NCBI RefSeq assembly: GCF_018130245.1
Contig: NZ_JAFCKP010000015.1
Coordinates: 118,431-182,430 of the forward strand
Source: Bradyrhizobium sp. SZCCT0231
GTDB lineage: Bacteria; Pseudomonadota; Alphaproteobacteria; Rhizobiales; Xanthobacteraceae
Reading direction: 5' to 3'
DNA length: 64,000 nt
Shown: positions 1 to 8,142 of the stretch, piece by piece
Layout: each line of letters opens with the position of its first letter
Position numbering within the stretch: the stretch's first letter is position 1
The notes under the pieces: generated by a model
Told to the model about the DNA's origin: nothing
Seen by the model: the letters and a program-made list of their open reading frames with translations, nothing else
Databases searched by the model: none
Position numbers and translations under genes: made by a program

Positions 1-1
1 C

Positions 2-523
2 AAGGCGGAGTTGGCACCGCGCTATGCCGAGTTCATCGGCAACGAGATCCAGAAGGCTTATCTCGAATCCTACTCGGATTACGGCCAGAATCTGTTCGAC
101 CGCTATGTGGATTACGCCGATGCCTGGATCGAGGACCAGGATTTCAAGGATCCGGACACCGGCCAGTTGCTCGATCGCGAACTGTTGAACCAGGAGTTGA
201 CCAAGATCGAAAAGCCGGCCGGCATTGCCAATCCGAAGGATTTCCGCAACGAGGTGGTCAAGTTCTCGTTACGGGCCAGAGCACAGAATGCCGGCAAGAA
301 TCCGACCTGGACCTCCTACGAGAAGATTCGCGACGTGATCGAAAAGCGGATATTCTCCCAGGTCGAGGACCTGCTTCCGGTCATCTCCTTCGGGTCGAAG
401 AAGGACGGCGAGACGGAGAAGAAGCACGGCGAGTTCGTCGCACGCATGGTGGAGCGCGGCTACACCGAGCGTCAGGTTCGCCGGCTCGTCGAATGGTACA
501 TGCGCGTGAAGCAGGCCGGTTGA
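2..523 (+). CDS. prkA: PrkA-type serine protein kinase, C-terminal part (cut by window edge)
   Basis: The reading frame is open from the first complete codon, so this is the last ~173 residues of a longer protein. The sequence matches the C-terminal PrkA domain (RYAEFIGNEIQKAYLESYSD near the start, ending RRLVEWYMRVKQAG). PrkA is an AAA-type serine protein kinase of about 640-650 residues; its Walker motifs lie upstream, outside the window. It is followed 13 bp later by a YeaH-type gene and then spoVR, the conserved prkA-yeaH-spoVR order associated with stationary-phase, nitrogen-starvation and stress responses in proteobacteria. An in-frame TTG at 11 is not a credible start because the domain is clearly truncated. 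Confidence 0.9.
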   Translation, partial: KAELAPRYAEFIGNEIQKAYLESYSDYGQNLFDRYVDYADAWIEDQDFKDPDTGQLLDRELLNQELTKIEKPAGIANPKDFRNEVVKFSLRARAQNAGKNPTWTSYEKIRDVIEKRIFSQVEDLLPVISFGSKKDGETEKKHGEFVARMVERGYTERQVRRLVEWYMRVKQAG

Positions 524-536
524 GGCGGATGGAAAA

Positions 537-1820
537 GTGCCCATTCACATCATTGACAGGCGCCTGAATCCAGGCGGCAAGAGTCTTGAGAACCGGCAGC
601 GGTTCTTGCGTCGGGCCAAATCCCTGGTGCAGGGCGCCGTCAAGAAGACCTCGCAGGAACGCGACATCAAGGACGTCCTGGAGGGTGGTGAGGTCACGAT
701 CCCGCTGGACGGGATGCACGAGCCGCGCTTCCGCCGCGAAGGCGGAACGCGCGACATGGTGCTGCCCGGGAACAAGAAGTTCATCGAGGGCGACTATCTG
801 CAGCGCTCTGGCCAGGGCAGCGCCAAGGACTCTGGTCCCGGCGAAGGCGACAGCGAGGACGCGTTCCGCTTCGTCCTCAGCCGCGACGAATTCGTCGATC
901 TCTTCCTCGACGACCTCGAGCTGCCGGATCTCGCCAAGCGCAAGATCGCGCAGACCGAGAGCGAGGGCATCCAGCGCGCCGGCTACACCACGTCGGGCTC
1001 GCCCGCCAACATTTCGGTCAGCCGGACTGTCCGGCTAGCTCTGGCGCGCCGCATCGCGCTCAAGCGTCCCCGCAAGGAGGAGATCGAGGAGCTGGAGGCG
1101 GCGATCGCCGCCTGCACCGACGAGGATGAACGGGTAGAGCTGGTCGCCGAGCTGGAAAGGCTGAAGGCGAAGTCCAAGCGCATTCCCTTCATCGATCCGC
1201 TCGACATCCGCTACCGCCGTTTCGAGACCGTGCCGAAGCCGGTCGCGCAGGCCGTGATGTTCTGCCTGATGGACGTCTCCGGCTCGATGTCCGAGCACAT
1301 GAAGGACCTCGCCAAGCGCTTCTACATGCTGCTCTACGTCTTCCTGAAGCGCCGCTACAAGCATGTCGAGATCGTCTTCATCCGGCACACCGATCGCGCC
1401 GAGGAGGTGGACGAGCAGACCTTCTTCTACGGTCCCGCCTCGGGCGGCACGCTGGTCTCCAGCGCGCTGCAGGCGATGCACGAGATCGTGCGCGAGCGCT
1501 TCAATCCCGCGGACTGGAACATCTACGCCGCGCAAGCCTCCGACGGCGACAATTCCTATTCCGACGGCGAGCTCACGGGCCTGCTGCTGACCGACAAGAT
1601 CCTGCCGGTCTGCCAGTTCTTCGCCTATCTCGAGGTCGGGGAATCCGGCGGCAGCGCCTTCGATCTCTCCGACTCCTCGCTCTGGACCCTCTATGAGCGC
1701 CTGCGCACCGGCGGCGCACCGCTCTCGATGCGCAAGGTCTCGGAGCGCAGCGAGATCTTTCCGGTGTTCCACGATTTGTTCCAGCGCCGCGAAACTGCCC
1801 AGGAGAAGACTGCTCCATGA
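537..1820 (+). CDS. yeaH: YeaH/YhbH family protein (DUF444) with a von Willebrand A-like domain
   Basis: This 427-residue protein starts at a GTG 13 bp after the prkA stop, preceded by a purine-rich GGCGGATGGA stretch. It opens with the family signature IIDRRLNPGGKSLENRQRFLRR and has a basic, Glu/Lys-rich middle that may be coiled (residues ~180-210). A metal-binding DVSGS motif (residues ~246-250) opens a vWA-like domain that runs to the C-terminus, with a SGGT segment further on. The biochemical role is unknown; in enterobacteria the gene is co-expressed with the PrkA kinase. The stop overlaps the spoVR start by 4 nt, so translation of the two is probably coupled. Confidence 0.93.
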   Translation: MPIHIIDRRLNPGGKSLENRQRFLRRAKSLVQGAVKKTSQERDIKDVLEGGEVTIPLDGMHEPRFRREGGTRDMVLPGNKKFIEGDYLQRSGQGSAKDSGPGEGDSEDAFRFVLSRDEFVDLFLDDLELPDLAKRKIAQTESEGIQRAGYTTSGSPANISVSRTVRLALARRIALKRPRKEEIEELEAAIAACTDEDERVELVAELERLKAKSKRIPFIDPLDIRYRRFETVPKPVAQAVMFCLMDVSGSMSEHMKDLAKRFYMLLYVFLKRRYKHVEIVFIRHTDRAEEVDEQTFFYGPASGGTLVSSALQAMHEIVRERFNPADWNIYAAQASDGDNSYSDGELTGLLLTDKILPVCQFFAYLEVGESGGSAFDLSDSSLWTLYERLRTGGAPLSMRKVSERSEIFPVFHDLFQRRETAQEKTAP

Positions 1821-3355
1821 CGGAACGATTGTTCGAAGGCGCCGATTGGGATTTCCACACCTTGCAGCGCATCACCGATGCCTGCGAGGAGGTGGCGTTG
1901 AAGGATCTCGGGCTCGACGTCTATCCGAACCAGATCGAGGTCATCACCGCCGAGCAGATGCTGGACGCCTATTCGTCGGTCGGCATGCCCTTGTTCTACA
2001 AGCACTGGTCGTTCGGCAAGCACTTTGCGTTCCACGAGGCATCCTATCGCAAGGGCCTGATGGGGCTCGCCTATGAGATCGTGATCAACTCCTCGCCCTG
2101 CATCTCCTATCTGATGGAGGAGAACACGGCGACGATGCAGGCGCTGGTGATCGCGCACGCCGCCTTCGGCCACAACCATTTCTTCAAGAACAATTATCTG
2201 TTCAAGCAGTGGACCGATGCCGACGGCATCCTGGACTATCTCGACTTCGCCAAGAACTACGTCATGCAATGCGAGGATCGCTACGGCCGCGTCGAGGTCG
2301 AGCGCACGCTCGATGCCGCGCATGCGCTGATGTCGCATGGCATCGACCGTTATCCCGGCAAGAAGAAGCTCGATCTGCGCGCCGAGGAGAAGCGGGCAGG
2401 GCGCCGCCGCCAGCACGAGGAGGAGGTCTTCAACGATCTCTGGCGCACAGTCCCCAAGGGCGCGACCAAGAGCCGGTCCGCGCTCAGCATCGAGCGCCGC
2501 CGCAAGCTGCTCGGCCTGCCGCAGGAGAATTTGCTCTATTTCCTGGAGAAGAGCGCGCCGCGGCTGGCGCCCTGGCAGCGCGAGCTGCTGCGCATCGTCC
2601 GCCACATCGCGCAGTATTTCTATCCGCAGAGCCAGACCAAGGTGATGAACGAGGGGACGGCGACCTACGTCCACTATCGCATCATGACCAAGCTGCACGA
2701 GCAGGGGCGCATCAGCGACGGCAACTTCCTCGAATTCCTGGGATCGCACACCAACGTGGTGTTCCAGCCCGAATTCGACGATCCCCGCTTCTCCGGCTTC
2801 AATCCTTACGCGCTCGGCTTTGCCGTGATGCAGGACATCGAGCGCATCGTCACCAGGCCGGAAGACGAGGACCGCGAATGGTTCCCCGACATTGCCGGCA
2901 GGAACGATGTCATGGGCGTGCTGCGCGACGTCTGGGCCAATTACCGCGACGAGAGCTTCATCGGCCAGTTCCTGAGCCCCAGATTGATGCGGCACTTCCG
3001 CATGTTCCATCTGCACGACGATCCCGAGGAGCGCGCCGGCATCCGGGTCGATGCCATCCATGACGAGCGCGGCTTCCGCCGCGTCCGCCGCGAGCTGGCG
3101 CGGCAGCACGACGTCGGCTTCATCGACGCCAATATCGAGGTGGTCGACGTCGATCTCTCCGGCGACCGCCGCCTGATCCTGCATCACCACGTCATCAAGG
3201 GCTCGCAGCTCAACGAGACCGATGCCAAGCGCGTGTTGCAGCATCTCGCCGATCTCTGGACCTACGATGTCGCGCTGATCGAGGTCGACACCAACGACAA
3301 GGTCCTGCGCGAATACGTCGTGAGCCCGCGCCCGATTCCCGCCGCGGTGGCTTGA
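1817..3355 (+). CDS. spoVR: SpoVR family protein
   Basis: A 512-residue cytoplasmic protein of usual family length that starts in an ATGA overlap with yeaH. Family features are visible: WDFHTLQRITDACEEVA near the N-terminus, the MPLFYKHWSFGKHF block, and MEENTATMQALVIAHAAFGHNHFF, rich in His and Glu. SpoVR (YcgB in E. coli) was named for a role in spore cortex formation in Bacillus. In non-sporulating proteobacteria it is part of the prkA-yeaH-spoVR stress operon, and its biochemical function is not established. It is the last gene of the operon; a strong hairpin repeat lies ~65 bp downstream. Confidence 0.95.
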   Translation: MTERLFEGADWDFHTLQRITDACEEVALKDLGLDVYPNQIEVITAEQMLDAYSSVGMPLFYKHWSFGKHFAFHEASYRKGLMGLAYEIVINSSPCISYLMEENTATMQALVIAHAAFGHNHFFKNNYLFKQWTDADGILDYLDFAKNYVMQCEDRYGRVEVERTLDAAHALMSHGIDRYPGKKKLDLRAEEKRAGRRRQHEEEVFNDLWRTVPKGATKSRSALSIERRRKLLGLPQENLLYFLEKSAPRLAPWQRELLRIVRHIAQYFYPQSQTKVMNEGTATYVHYRIMTKLHEQGRISDGNFLEFLGSHTNVVFQPEFDDPRFSGFNPYALGFAVMQDIERIVTRPEDEDREWFPDIAGRNDVMGVLRDVWANYRDESFIGQFLSPRLMRHFRMFHLHDDPEERAGIRVDAIHDERGFRRVRRELARQHDVGFIDANIEVVDVDLSGDRRLILHHHVIKGSQLNETDAKRVLQHLADLWTYDVALIEVDTNDKVLREYVVSPRPIPAAVA

Positions 3356-3405
3356 AGGCGGCACATGAGGCGATGAGGTATTGAGAGACTAGCGCTAGCC
3401 CTCGC

Positions 3406-3480
3406 CGTCACCCTGAGGTGCTTGTTCAGCGGCGCAAATGCGCCGTTGAACAAGCCTCGAAGGGCGACGGCCCGGGTGCA
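3406..3480. repeat. Palindromic dispersed repeat with a 16-bp hairpin between convergent genes
   Basis: The convergent gap between spoVR and the DUF1801 gene holds a near-perfect hairpin: arms 3421-3436 and 3439-3454, 15 of 16 pairs Watson-Crick and one G-T. The flanks (CACCCTGAGGTGC, GCCTCGAAGGGCGACGG) resemble a repeat I know from many Bradyrhizobium intergenic regions. It could terminate or insulate transcription from both sides, but there is no clear T-run. Confidence 0.65.
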
Positions 3481-3518
3481 TCGGCCGTGCACGCGCAGCA
3501 AACAAATCCGGTAGGACT

Positions 3519-3962
3519 TCAGTCCGATCGCTTGGCGGATTTGCCTTTGGCCTTTGACCCATTCAGCTCCACCGCCGCGCGGATCAGCGCCTTCAACGCC
3601 TTCCCGTCGACCCTTTCGCCCTCGCGAATATCGATCGCGCGGCGCAAATTGCCGTCGAGGCTGGAATTGAACAGGCCCGCGGGATCCTCCAGCGCGGCGC
3701 CCTTGGCGAAGGTCAGCTTCACCACGTCCTTGTAGGTCTCGCCGGTGCAGATGATGCCGTCGTGCTCCCACACGGGAACGCCGCGCCATTTCCACGCCTC
3801 GACGACGTCAGGATCGGCTTCCCTGATCAGGCCGCGGATTCGCGCCAGCATCTCGCCGCGCCAGTCGCCGAGCTCCTTGATCCGGCCGTCGATCAGCCTG
3901 GAGGGCGAGGCCCCGTCCGCCGCCTTCGCGCTGCTTTTCTTCGCCGCCGCCGCTTTCTTCAC
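3519..3962 (-). CDS. DUF1801 domain protein
   Basis: A 147-residue protein with a Lys/Ala-rich N-terminal tail (residues 1-20) followed by a DUF1801 (YdhG-like) domain: EADPDVVEAWKWRGVPVWEHDGIICTG-type core and a KLTFAKGAALEDP segment. Function is unknown; the family has a small alpha/beta fold and often sits next to SRPBCC/AHSA1 and ArsR genes, as here. It is the last gene of a four-gene minus-strand operon and overlaps the preceding small membrane protein gene by 4 nt (3959-3962). Confidence 0.88.
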   Translation of the reverse strand: MKKAAAAKKSSAKAADGASPSRLIDGRIKELGDWRGEMLARIRGLIREADPDVVEAWKWRGVPVWEHDGIICTGETYKDVVKLTFAKGAALEDPAGLFNSSLDGNLRRAIDIREGERVDGKALKALIRAAVELNGSKAKGKSAKRSD

Positions 3963-4171
3963 GACCTGGCCTCGCTGTGAGCACCGCTATGCCGGCCGAG
4001 ATAAGGCAGCGCGAACAGATAGAGCCCGGTCGCGAGCAGCGGGATCAGCGGGACGAGCGCCAGGAAGCCGATCCAGGCGGCATCGAGCTGCATCGTCATG
4101 GCGACGATGTTCGCGATCACCGCGAGGGTGAAGGCGATGGACAGCCAGCGATGGATTTGTCGAATCCACAT
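3959..4171 (-). CDS. Small two-helix membrane protein
   Basis: A 70-residue protein starting at ATG 4171, chosen because a strong AGGAGG ribosome-binding sequence precedes it on the minus strand. Two hydrophobic helices are visible, SIAFTLAVIANIVAMTM (residues ~11-27) and WIGFLALVPLIPLLATGLYL (~33-52), with a short polar C-terminal tail. It lies 41 bp after the SRPBCC gene and overlaps the DUF1801 gene by 4 nt, so it belongs to the arsR operon. I do not recognise a named function. The same frame stays open far upstream, but that extension is the shadow of the SRPBCC gene. Confidence 0.75.
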   Translation of the reverse strand: MWIRQIHRWLSIAFTLAVIANIVAMTMQLDAAWIGFLALVPLIPLLATGLYLFALPYLGRHSGAHSEARS

Positions 4172-4212
4172 CTTCAACGGGACCTCCTCTGCAATGATCG
4201 AAATGGCTGCGC

Positions 4213-4641
4213 TCAATCCGGCCGCGCCAGGACTTCGTCCAGCCTGGCCAAAAACTGCTTCCAGCCGGCATGCGCGCCGCCAAAAGCCTGCTTCTGCGTC
4301 GGGCTGAAGCCCGCCTGCTCGACGCGCAGATGCGTGCCTGCGCCGGTCGGCGTCAGCGTGAAGGTCACCACGCTCTTGAGATCGAAGGCGGCATCCTCGT
4401 GCGAGAAATTCCAGGTGTAGGCGAGCGTCTTCTGCGGCTCGATGGTGAGCACCTCGCAGTCCAGCACGCCGCCCCATTCGCCGCGCAGGTTGAAGCGATG
4501 GCCGACGGTCGGCTTGAAGTCGTTCTTCATCAGCCATTCCTCGATCAGATGCGGCTGCGTCAGCGCGCGCCAGATCCGCTCGGCCGGAAAGGCAAATTCG
4601 CGCTCGATGACGACGGTGCGAGTCTCGGCAGGTTCGTTCAT
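4213..4641 (-). CDS. SRPBCC / AHSA1-type domain protein
   Basis: A 142-residue single-domain protein of the START/Bet v1-like fold, Aha1-C-terminal-like subgroup. Visible marks are VVIEREFAFPAERIWRALTQPHLIEEWL near the N-terminus, TLAYTWNF in the middle and TLRVEQAGF-like strands, ending in WKQFLARLDEVL. These proteins form a hydrophobic cavity for an unknown ligand. The start overlaps the arsR stop by 4 nt. This arsR-AHSA1 pairing is very common in rhizobia, where the ArsR partner senses no metal that can be read from sequence; the AHSA1 protein is the presumed functional output. Confidence 0.9.
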   Translation of the reverse strand: MNEPAETRTVVIEREFAFPAERIWRALTQPHLIEEWLMKNDFKPTVGHRFNLRGEWGGVLDCEVLTIEPQKTLAYTWNFSHEDAAFDLKSVVTFTLTPTGAGTHLRVEQAGFSPTQKQAFGGAHAGWKQFLARLDEVLARPD

Positions 4642-4961
4642 TGGTCCATCCTCTTCAGGAGATCGTCGAGGGCGTCGAGCCTCCTCTGCCAGAACCCGGC
4701 CATCTGGCCGGTCCAGTCGATCAGCGGATTGAGCGCACCGGGCCGCGCGCTGTAGTGGGTCTGGCGTCCTTCATGGCGGTCGCGCACCAGGCCGGCCTGC
4801 TTCAGGGCGCCGAGATGTTTTGAGACCGCCGGCTGGGACACTCCGGATCGCGCCGTCAGCGCCCCGACGGTCTGCTCCCCCTCGCGGCACAGCCGCTCGA
4901 AGATCGCCCGCCGCGTCGGATCGGCGAGGGTCCTGAACAGGAGATCGGGGGCGGCGGACAT
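4638..4961 (-). CDS. ArsR family transcriptional repressor
   Basis: A 107-residue winged-helix protein: LFRTLADPTRRAIFERL at the N-terminus, a recognition helix around SGVSQPAVSKHLGALKQAGL (residues ~39-58) and a wing with REGRQTHYSA-like sequence. There are no Cys clusters typical of metal sensors (only one Cys, residue ~25), so metal sensing is doubtful. It is the first gene of the minus-strand operon arsR-SRPBCC-membrane protein-DUF1801 and lies directly behind a palindromic operator-like sequence, which suggests autoregulation. Confidence 0.92.
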   Translation of the reverse strand: MSAAPDLLFRTLADPTRRAIFERLCREGEQTVGALTARSGVSQPAVSKHLGALKQAGLVRDRHEGRQTHYSARPGALNPLIDWTGQMAGFWQRRLDALDDLLKRMDQ

Positions 4962-4968
4962 GGGTAAT

Positions 4969-5014
4969 CCATAACCAGGGAGTTATGAATAAACTCATAA
5001 CTGTGGAGTTATGG
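4969..5014. promoter_or_regulatory. Operator-like palindrome upstream of arsR
   Basis: AGTTATGA (4981-4988) and TCATAACT (4995-5002) form an exact 8-bp inverted repeat with a 6-bp spacer. Further half-site copies flank it: CCATAACC at 4969-4976 and AGTTATGG at 5007-5014. The block lies 8-53 bp upstream of the arsR start codon and is locally AT-rich, as expected of an ArsR-family operator. Binding is inferred only. Confidence 0.7.
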
Positions 5015-5057
5015 GTAAGTCAAGCGCAATGAGAGGATACGGCGGAAGCCGGCCTCG

Positions 5058-5124
5058 TAGCCCGGATGGAGCGAAGCGTAATCCGGGACCTTTCCCGCAT
5101 TACTCTGCGCTCCATGCGGGCTAC
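5058..5124. repeat. Palindromic dispersed repeat
   Basis: GTAGCCCG (5058-5065) is the inverse complement of CGGGCTAC (5117-5124), with GGATGGAGCGAAGCG and CGCTCCAT forming an inner pairing region. This arrangement is a familiar intergenic repeat of Bradyrhizobium. It sits between the divergent arsR operator and the 3' end of the DsrE-like gene. Confidence 0.7.
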
Positions 5125-5168
5125 GATCGCTCCTCGCAAGGACGGGGGATGTGGCGGCGCCGCTGCCC

Positions 5169-5618
5169 CTACGGCCGCAAATACAGATACCCCTGCGACT
5201 GCAGCTCGGCGAGGCGCACCACGCCGCCTTTCTCCGCACTGACGAAGCCCGGCAGCAGCTCGCTCAGCGTGACGTTCTGCGCCTTCATCGTGTTGCCGCA
5301 GGCGGCGAGCTCGACGCCGTCCTTGGAGAAATCGCCGACGCGCTTGCTGACGTCGGGGTTGGCCTGCGCCGAGTGAAACGCCTTCAGCGCCGGGCCGTGG
5401 ATCACCAGCGCGATCGTCACATGCTCGGGGCCGCCGACGCCGTCGATGTGGTTCTGGATGTTGCCGAGCACGAAATTGACCTTCTCGGCATCGCTGAGAT
5501 GATAGACGACCTTCAGCTTGTTGCTCGCGCCGGCTTCGGTCGCGGCCTTCGCGCTGGAGGCGCCAAGCGCCGCGCCCAGGGCCGAGACGGCGCTCCATAA
5601 GATGTTCCGGCGGTTCAT
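5169..5618 (-). CDS. Exported DsrE-family protein
   Basis: A 149-residue protein with an N-terminal export signal (MNRRNILWSAVSALGAALGA, Ala-rich cleavage region near SAKA at ~21-24). The twin Arg at residues 3-4 makes a Tat-type signal possible. The mature part has a DsrE/DsrF-like fold: LKVVYHLSDAEKVNFVLGNIQNH, VTIALVIHGPALKAF, and an LAACGNTM segment with a single Cys, ending in a QSQGYLYL strand. DsrE-like proteins take part in sulfur relay or form small oligomers; the substrate here is unknown. It appears monocistronic. Confidence 0.85.
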   Translation of the reverse strand: MNRRNILWSAVSALGAALGASSAKAATEAGASNKLKVVYHLSDAEKVNFVLGNIQNHIDGVGGPEHVTIALVIHGPALKAFHSAQANPDVSKRVGDFSKDGVELAACGNTMKAQNVTLSELLPGFVSAEKGGVVRLAELQSQGYLYLRP

Positions 5619-5652
5619 GGCGACCTCCCTAGCCTGACTTGCCGGACAGATA

Positions 5653-6273
5653 TCATTTGTGGCGCAGCGCGGCGAGTTCCTTGCGGTCGGTCACCAGCGA
5701 AGCGCACTCGCTGGTATCGACACGGTCGAGCCGAAAGATCCTGTCGTCGGCGCCGCCCACCAGCGACTGTTCGGCGTCGTCATCGGGCTTGTTGTTCTGC
5801 CAGACCCTGACCCGTTCGAGCCGCACGATTGCCGACTTGTCGTCCTTTGACAGCGCCACGCCGATGCCGCCGCCTTCGCAGTCGACGCCGCAGCCGAGGC
5901 GGATTTCGGTGCCGTCCTTGGTGAACGCGGCGTGGTTACAGGAGCCGCTGGAATCGAAATCGCCGCTGCGATGGCGATACCTGAAGCCGAGGCGGAACGA
6001 GTTGTGGAGCTGCTTGTCCTCCTTGTCGACCTCCGCGGAGACCAGCAGCTTCATCGAGGCGACCTTCTGCTTCGGGTGGCGCGCCAGATGCTCGGCGTCG
6101 TAACGGCGGACGAAGCAGGCATAGGCCTTGTCGCCCGGCCTGCCCGCATACATACGCGCGTTGAAGCTGTCGGCCTCGGCCTTGGTGGCCTCCCGGATGT
6201 CGTCGGCCTCATCGGCATGGGCGGCGCCGGCCAGCGCAGCGAAAGTCAGGGCGGCAATGACAGGGAGCTTCAT
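5653..6273 (-). CDS. Secreted protein of unknown function
   Basis: A 206-residue protein with a clear Sec signal peptide (MKLPVIAALTFAALAGAAHA, cleavage near residue 20). The mature part contains several Cys residues (CFVRR, SGSCNHA, LGCGVDCEGG, SECASL) that could form disulfides in the periplasm. The CNHAAF / LGCGVDCEGGGIGVAL stretch looks like a compact beta domain. I do not recognise a named family. It stands 34 bp upstream of the DsrE-like gene's start on the same strand, so the two exported proteins may be co-transcribed. Confidence 0.75.
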   Translation of the reverse strand: MKLPVIAALTFAALAGAAHADEADDIREATKAEADSFNARMYAGRPGDKAYACFVRRYDAEHLARHPKQKVASMKLLVSAEVDKEDKQLHNSFRLGFRYRHRSGDFDSSGSCNHAAFTKDGTEIRLGCGVDCEGGGIGVALSKDDKSAIVRLERVRVWQNNKPDDDAEQSLVGGADDRIFRLDRVDTSECASLVTDRKELAALRHK

Positions 6274-6596
6274 GACACGGCCTCGGGCGCGATAATTTCA
6301 CCGCAGCACAACAGTGCTGCTGTCCGTTAGACGCGAGCGAGGTGCAGCGCGTTCAACCTCCGCACGTCGCTCGTGTGACCATCGTGCAGGCGATACGGGC
6401 CAACGGCCTCCGGCCGGGCCTTAGTCATCGCTGCGATCAGGAAGGTTCAATGGGTGTGACGGCCTTGAGTCTCCGGAACCCGACGCCGGCGATCGCTGCG
6501 ACATTGTCTCGGTTCGTCAATGTGATAGCCTTCACAGACGAACGCCTCTGGCGGTCGTAGGCTGCGGTTGCCTCGCAAGTTTGTGGAGTCCCCCGC
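6274..6596. other. Divergent intergenic region, no gene seen
   Basis: 323 bp between the divergent secreted-protein gene and the cyclase fusion gene. I see no convincing ORF, tRNA or known riboswitch. A short hairpin CAGCAC / GTGCTG (6304-6309 / 6314-6319) lies near the left gene. Promoters for both genes should be here but no clear -35/-10 pair stands out. Confidence 0.5.
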
Positions 6597-8126
6597 ATGG
6601 GCGAAATTCGCAACTTCAGATCCGGAAATCAGGATGAGCCGCCGCCGCACAGCGGAATGCCTCGTCGTCTCGCCGCGATCATCGTCGGCGACATCGCCTC
6701 CTACAGCCGGTTGATGCAGGCCGACGAGGAAGGCACGCATGTTCGCGTCAAGCGGATCGAACGAGATCTCATTCAGCCCAGCATCATCGAGCACCATGGA
6801 AGCTTGGTGAAGACGACCGGCGACGGCTTCATCGCCATTTTCGACAGTCCCGTGGAGGCCGTTCGATGCAGCATCGTCATCCAGCAGAATCTCGTCGGCC
6901 GCAACGCCTCGGTTCCCAGGCATTCCCGGCTCGAATATCGGATTGGCGTCAATCTCGGCGACGTCATCGTGGAGCCGGACGACATCTATGGTGACGGCGT
7001 CAACATCGCCACGCGTATCGAGGGCATCGCGGAGCCGGGGCAGGTCTACATCTCCGGCGCGATCTACGAGCAGATCAAGCACAAGATCGTGTGCGGTTAT
7101 GAGTCGCTCGGCGACCGCAAGGTCAAGAACATCACCGATCCCGTGCGGGTCTATCGCGTGCTGCCGGATGCAGATGCCGTCGGCAAGACGAGGAGCCAGC
7201 GCGAGAACGCGCTGATCTTTCTCCTGGCCATCACGCTGCTCGTCATTGCCGCCGGCGCACTCTGGTATTTGCTGGCACGGCCTCAGGGCAGGGTGGGCGA
7301 GCAGCTCGCAGCACCCGCCGCCTCTCCGGCGCCATCCCCCGTCCCGCAAGCTCCGCCGCGCGACGTGGCGACGCAGGCGCCGCAACCATCTCCCTCATTG
7401 GCTTCGGCGCCTTCATCGCCCGCGCCGGCGCCAAGCCCGTCCGCGACGCCGGTGCGCGAGCCCGAAATGATCGCCATTCGCGGCGGCAGCTTCGCGATGG
7501 GAAGCAACGACGATCCGACCGAGCGTCCCGTCCACCAGGTCACGATCAAGCCGTTCTCGATCGGAAAATATCCGGTGACGGTGCGGGAGTGGAACGAATG
7601 CGCGGCTGCGAACGCGTGTGGTTTCACCGCGACCGGCAAGGACGATGCACCGGTCAGCAATGTGAGCTGGACCGACGCGCAGCAATATGCCGTCTTTCTG
7701 TCGCAGGCGACGAAAAAGCAGTACCGGCTCCCGAGCGAGGCCGAATGGGAATACGCGGCTCGCGGCGGTACGCAAACAAAGTACTGGTGGGGCGACAAGC
7801 TGCAGCCGGGCATGGCCGGATGCAAGGATTGCGGCGACCTCGCGGCCGAGCAGCCGGCGAAGGTGGGCAGCTTCAAGCCCAATCCATTCGGACTCCACGA
7901 TATGGGTGGCGGCGTCGACCAATGGGTCGAGGATTGCTGGCACAAGAATTATCAGGGTGCGCCGGTCGACGGCTCGGCATGGACCGGCGGCGACTGCTCA
8001 TCGCACGTCCTGCGTTCGGGCTCCTGGAAGAACGATTCGAGATACGTTCGGCCGTCCAACCGCGATGGCTATGACACCAATGTCCGTTACCCCACGCATG
8101 GATTCCGTGTCGCGCTCAGTCCTTGA
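6597..8126 (+). CDS. Membrane class III nucleotide cyclase fused to a SUMF1-like domain
   Basis: A 509-residue fusion. Residues ~22-190 are a class III adenylate/guanylate cyclase catalytic domain (RRLAAIIVGDIASYSRLMQ with the first metal Asp; TTGDGFIAIF with the second; YGDGVNIATRIEG near the C-terminal end). One membrane helix follows (LIFLLAITLLVIAAGALWYLL, ~205-225), then a Pro/Ala/Ser-rich linker (~230-285). Residues ~288-509 are a formylglycine-enzyme/sulfatase-modifying-factor-like domain (IRGGSFAMGS, YRLPSEAEWEYAARGG, FGLHDMGGGVDQWVED, GFRVALSP). The Cys pair used by formylglycine-generating enzymes appears absent (GSWKNDSRY), so the domain is more likely structural or sensory. A periplasmic sensor driving a cytoplasmic cyclase is inferred. 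The DUF4399 gene follows after 16 bp. Confidence 0.9.
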   Translation: MGEIRNFRSGNQDEPPPHSGMPRRLAAIIVGDIASYSRLMQADEEGTHVRVKRIERDLIQPSIIEHHGSLVKTTGDGFIAIFDSPVEAVRCSIVIQQNLVGRNASVPRHSRLEYRIGVNLGDVIVEPDDIYGDGVNIATRIEGIAEPGQVYISGAIYEQIKHKIVCGYESLGDRKVKNITDPVRVYRVLPDADAVGKTRSQRENALIFLLAITLLVIAAGALWYLLARPQGRVGEQLAAPAASPAPSPVPQAPPRDVATQAPQPSPSLASAPSSPAPAPSPSATPVREPEMIAIRGGSFAMGSNDDPTERPVHQVTIKPFSIGKYPVTVREWNECAAANACGFTATGKDDAPVSNVSWTDAQQYAVFLSQATKKQYRLPSEAEWEYAARGGTQTKYWWGDKLQPGMAGCKDCGDLAAEQPAKVGSFKPNPFGLHDMGGGVDQWVEDCWHKNYQGAPVDGSAWTGGDCSSHVLRSGSWKNDSRYVRPSNRDGYDTNVRYPTHGFRVALSP

Positions 8127-8142
8127 AGCTGGAGTAGGTTTG

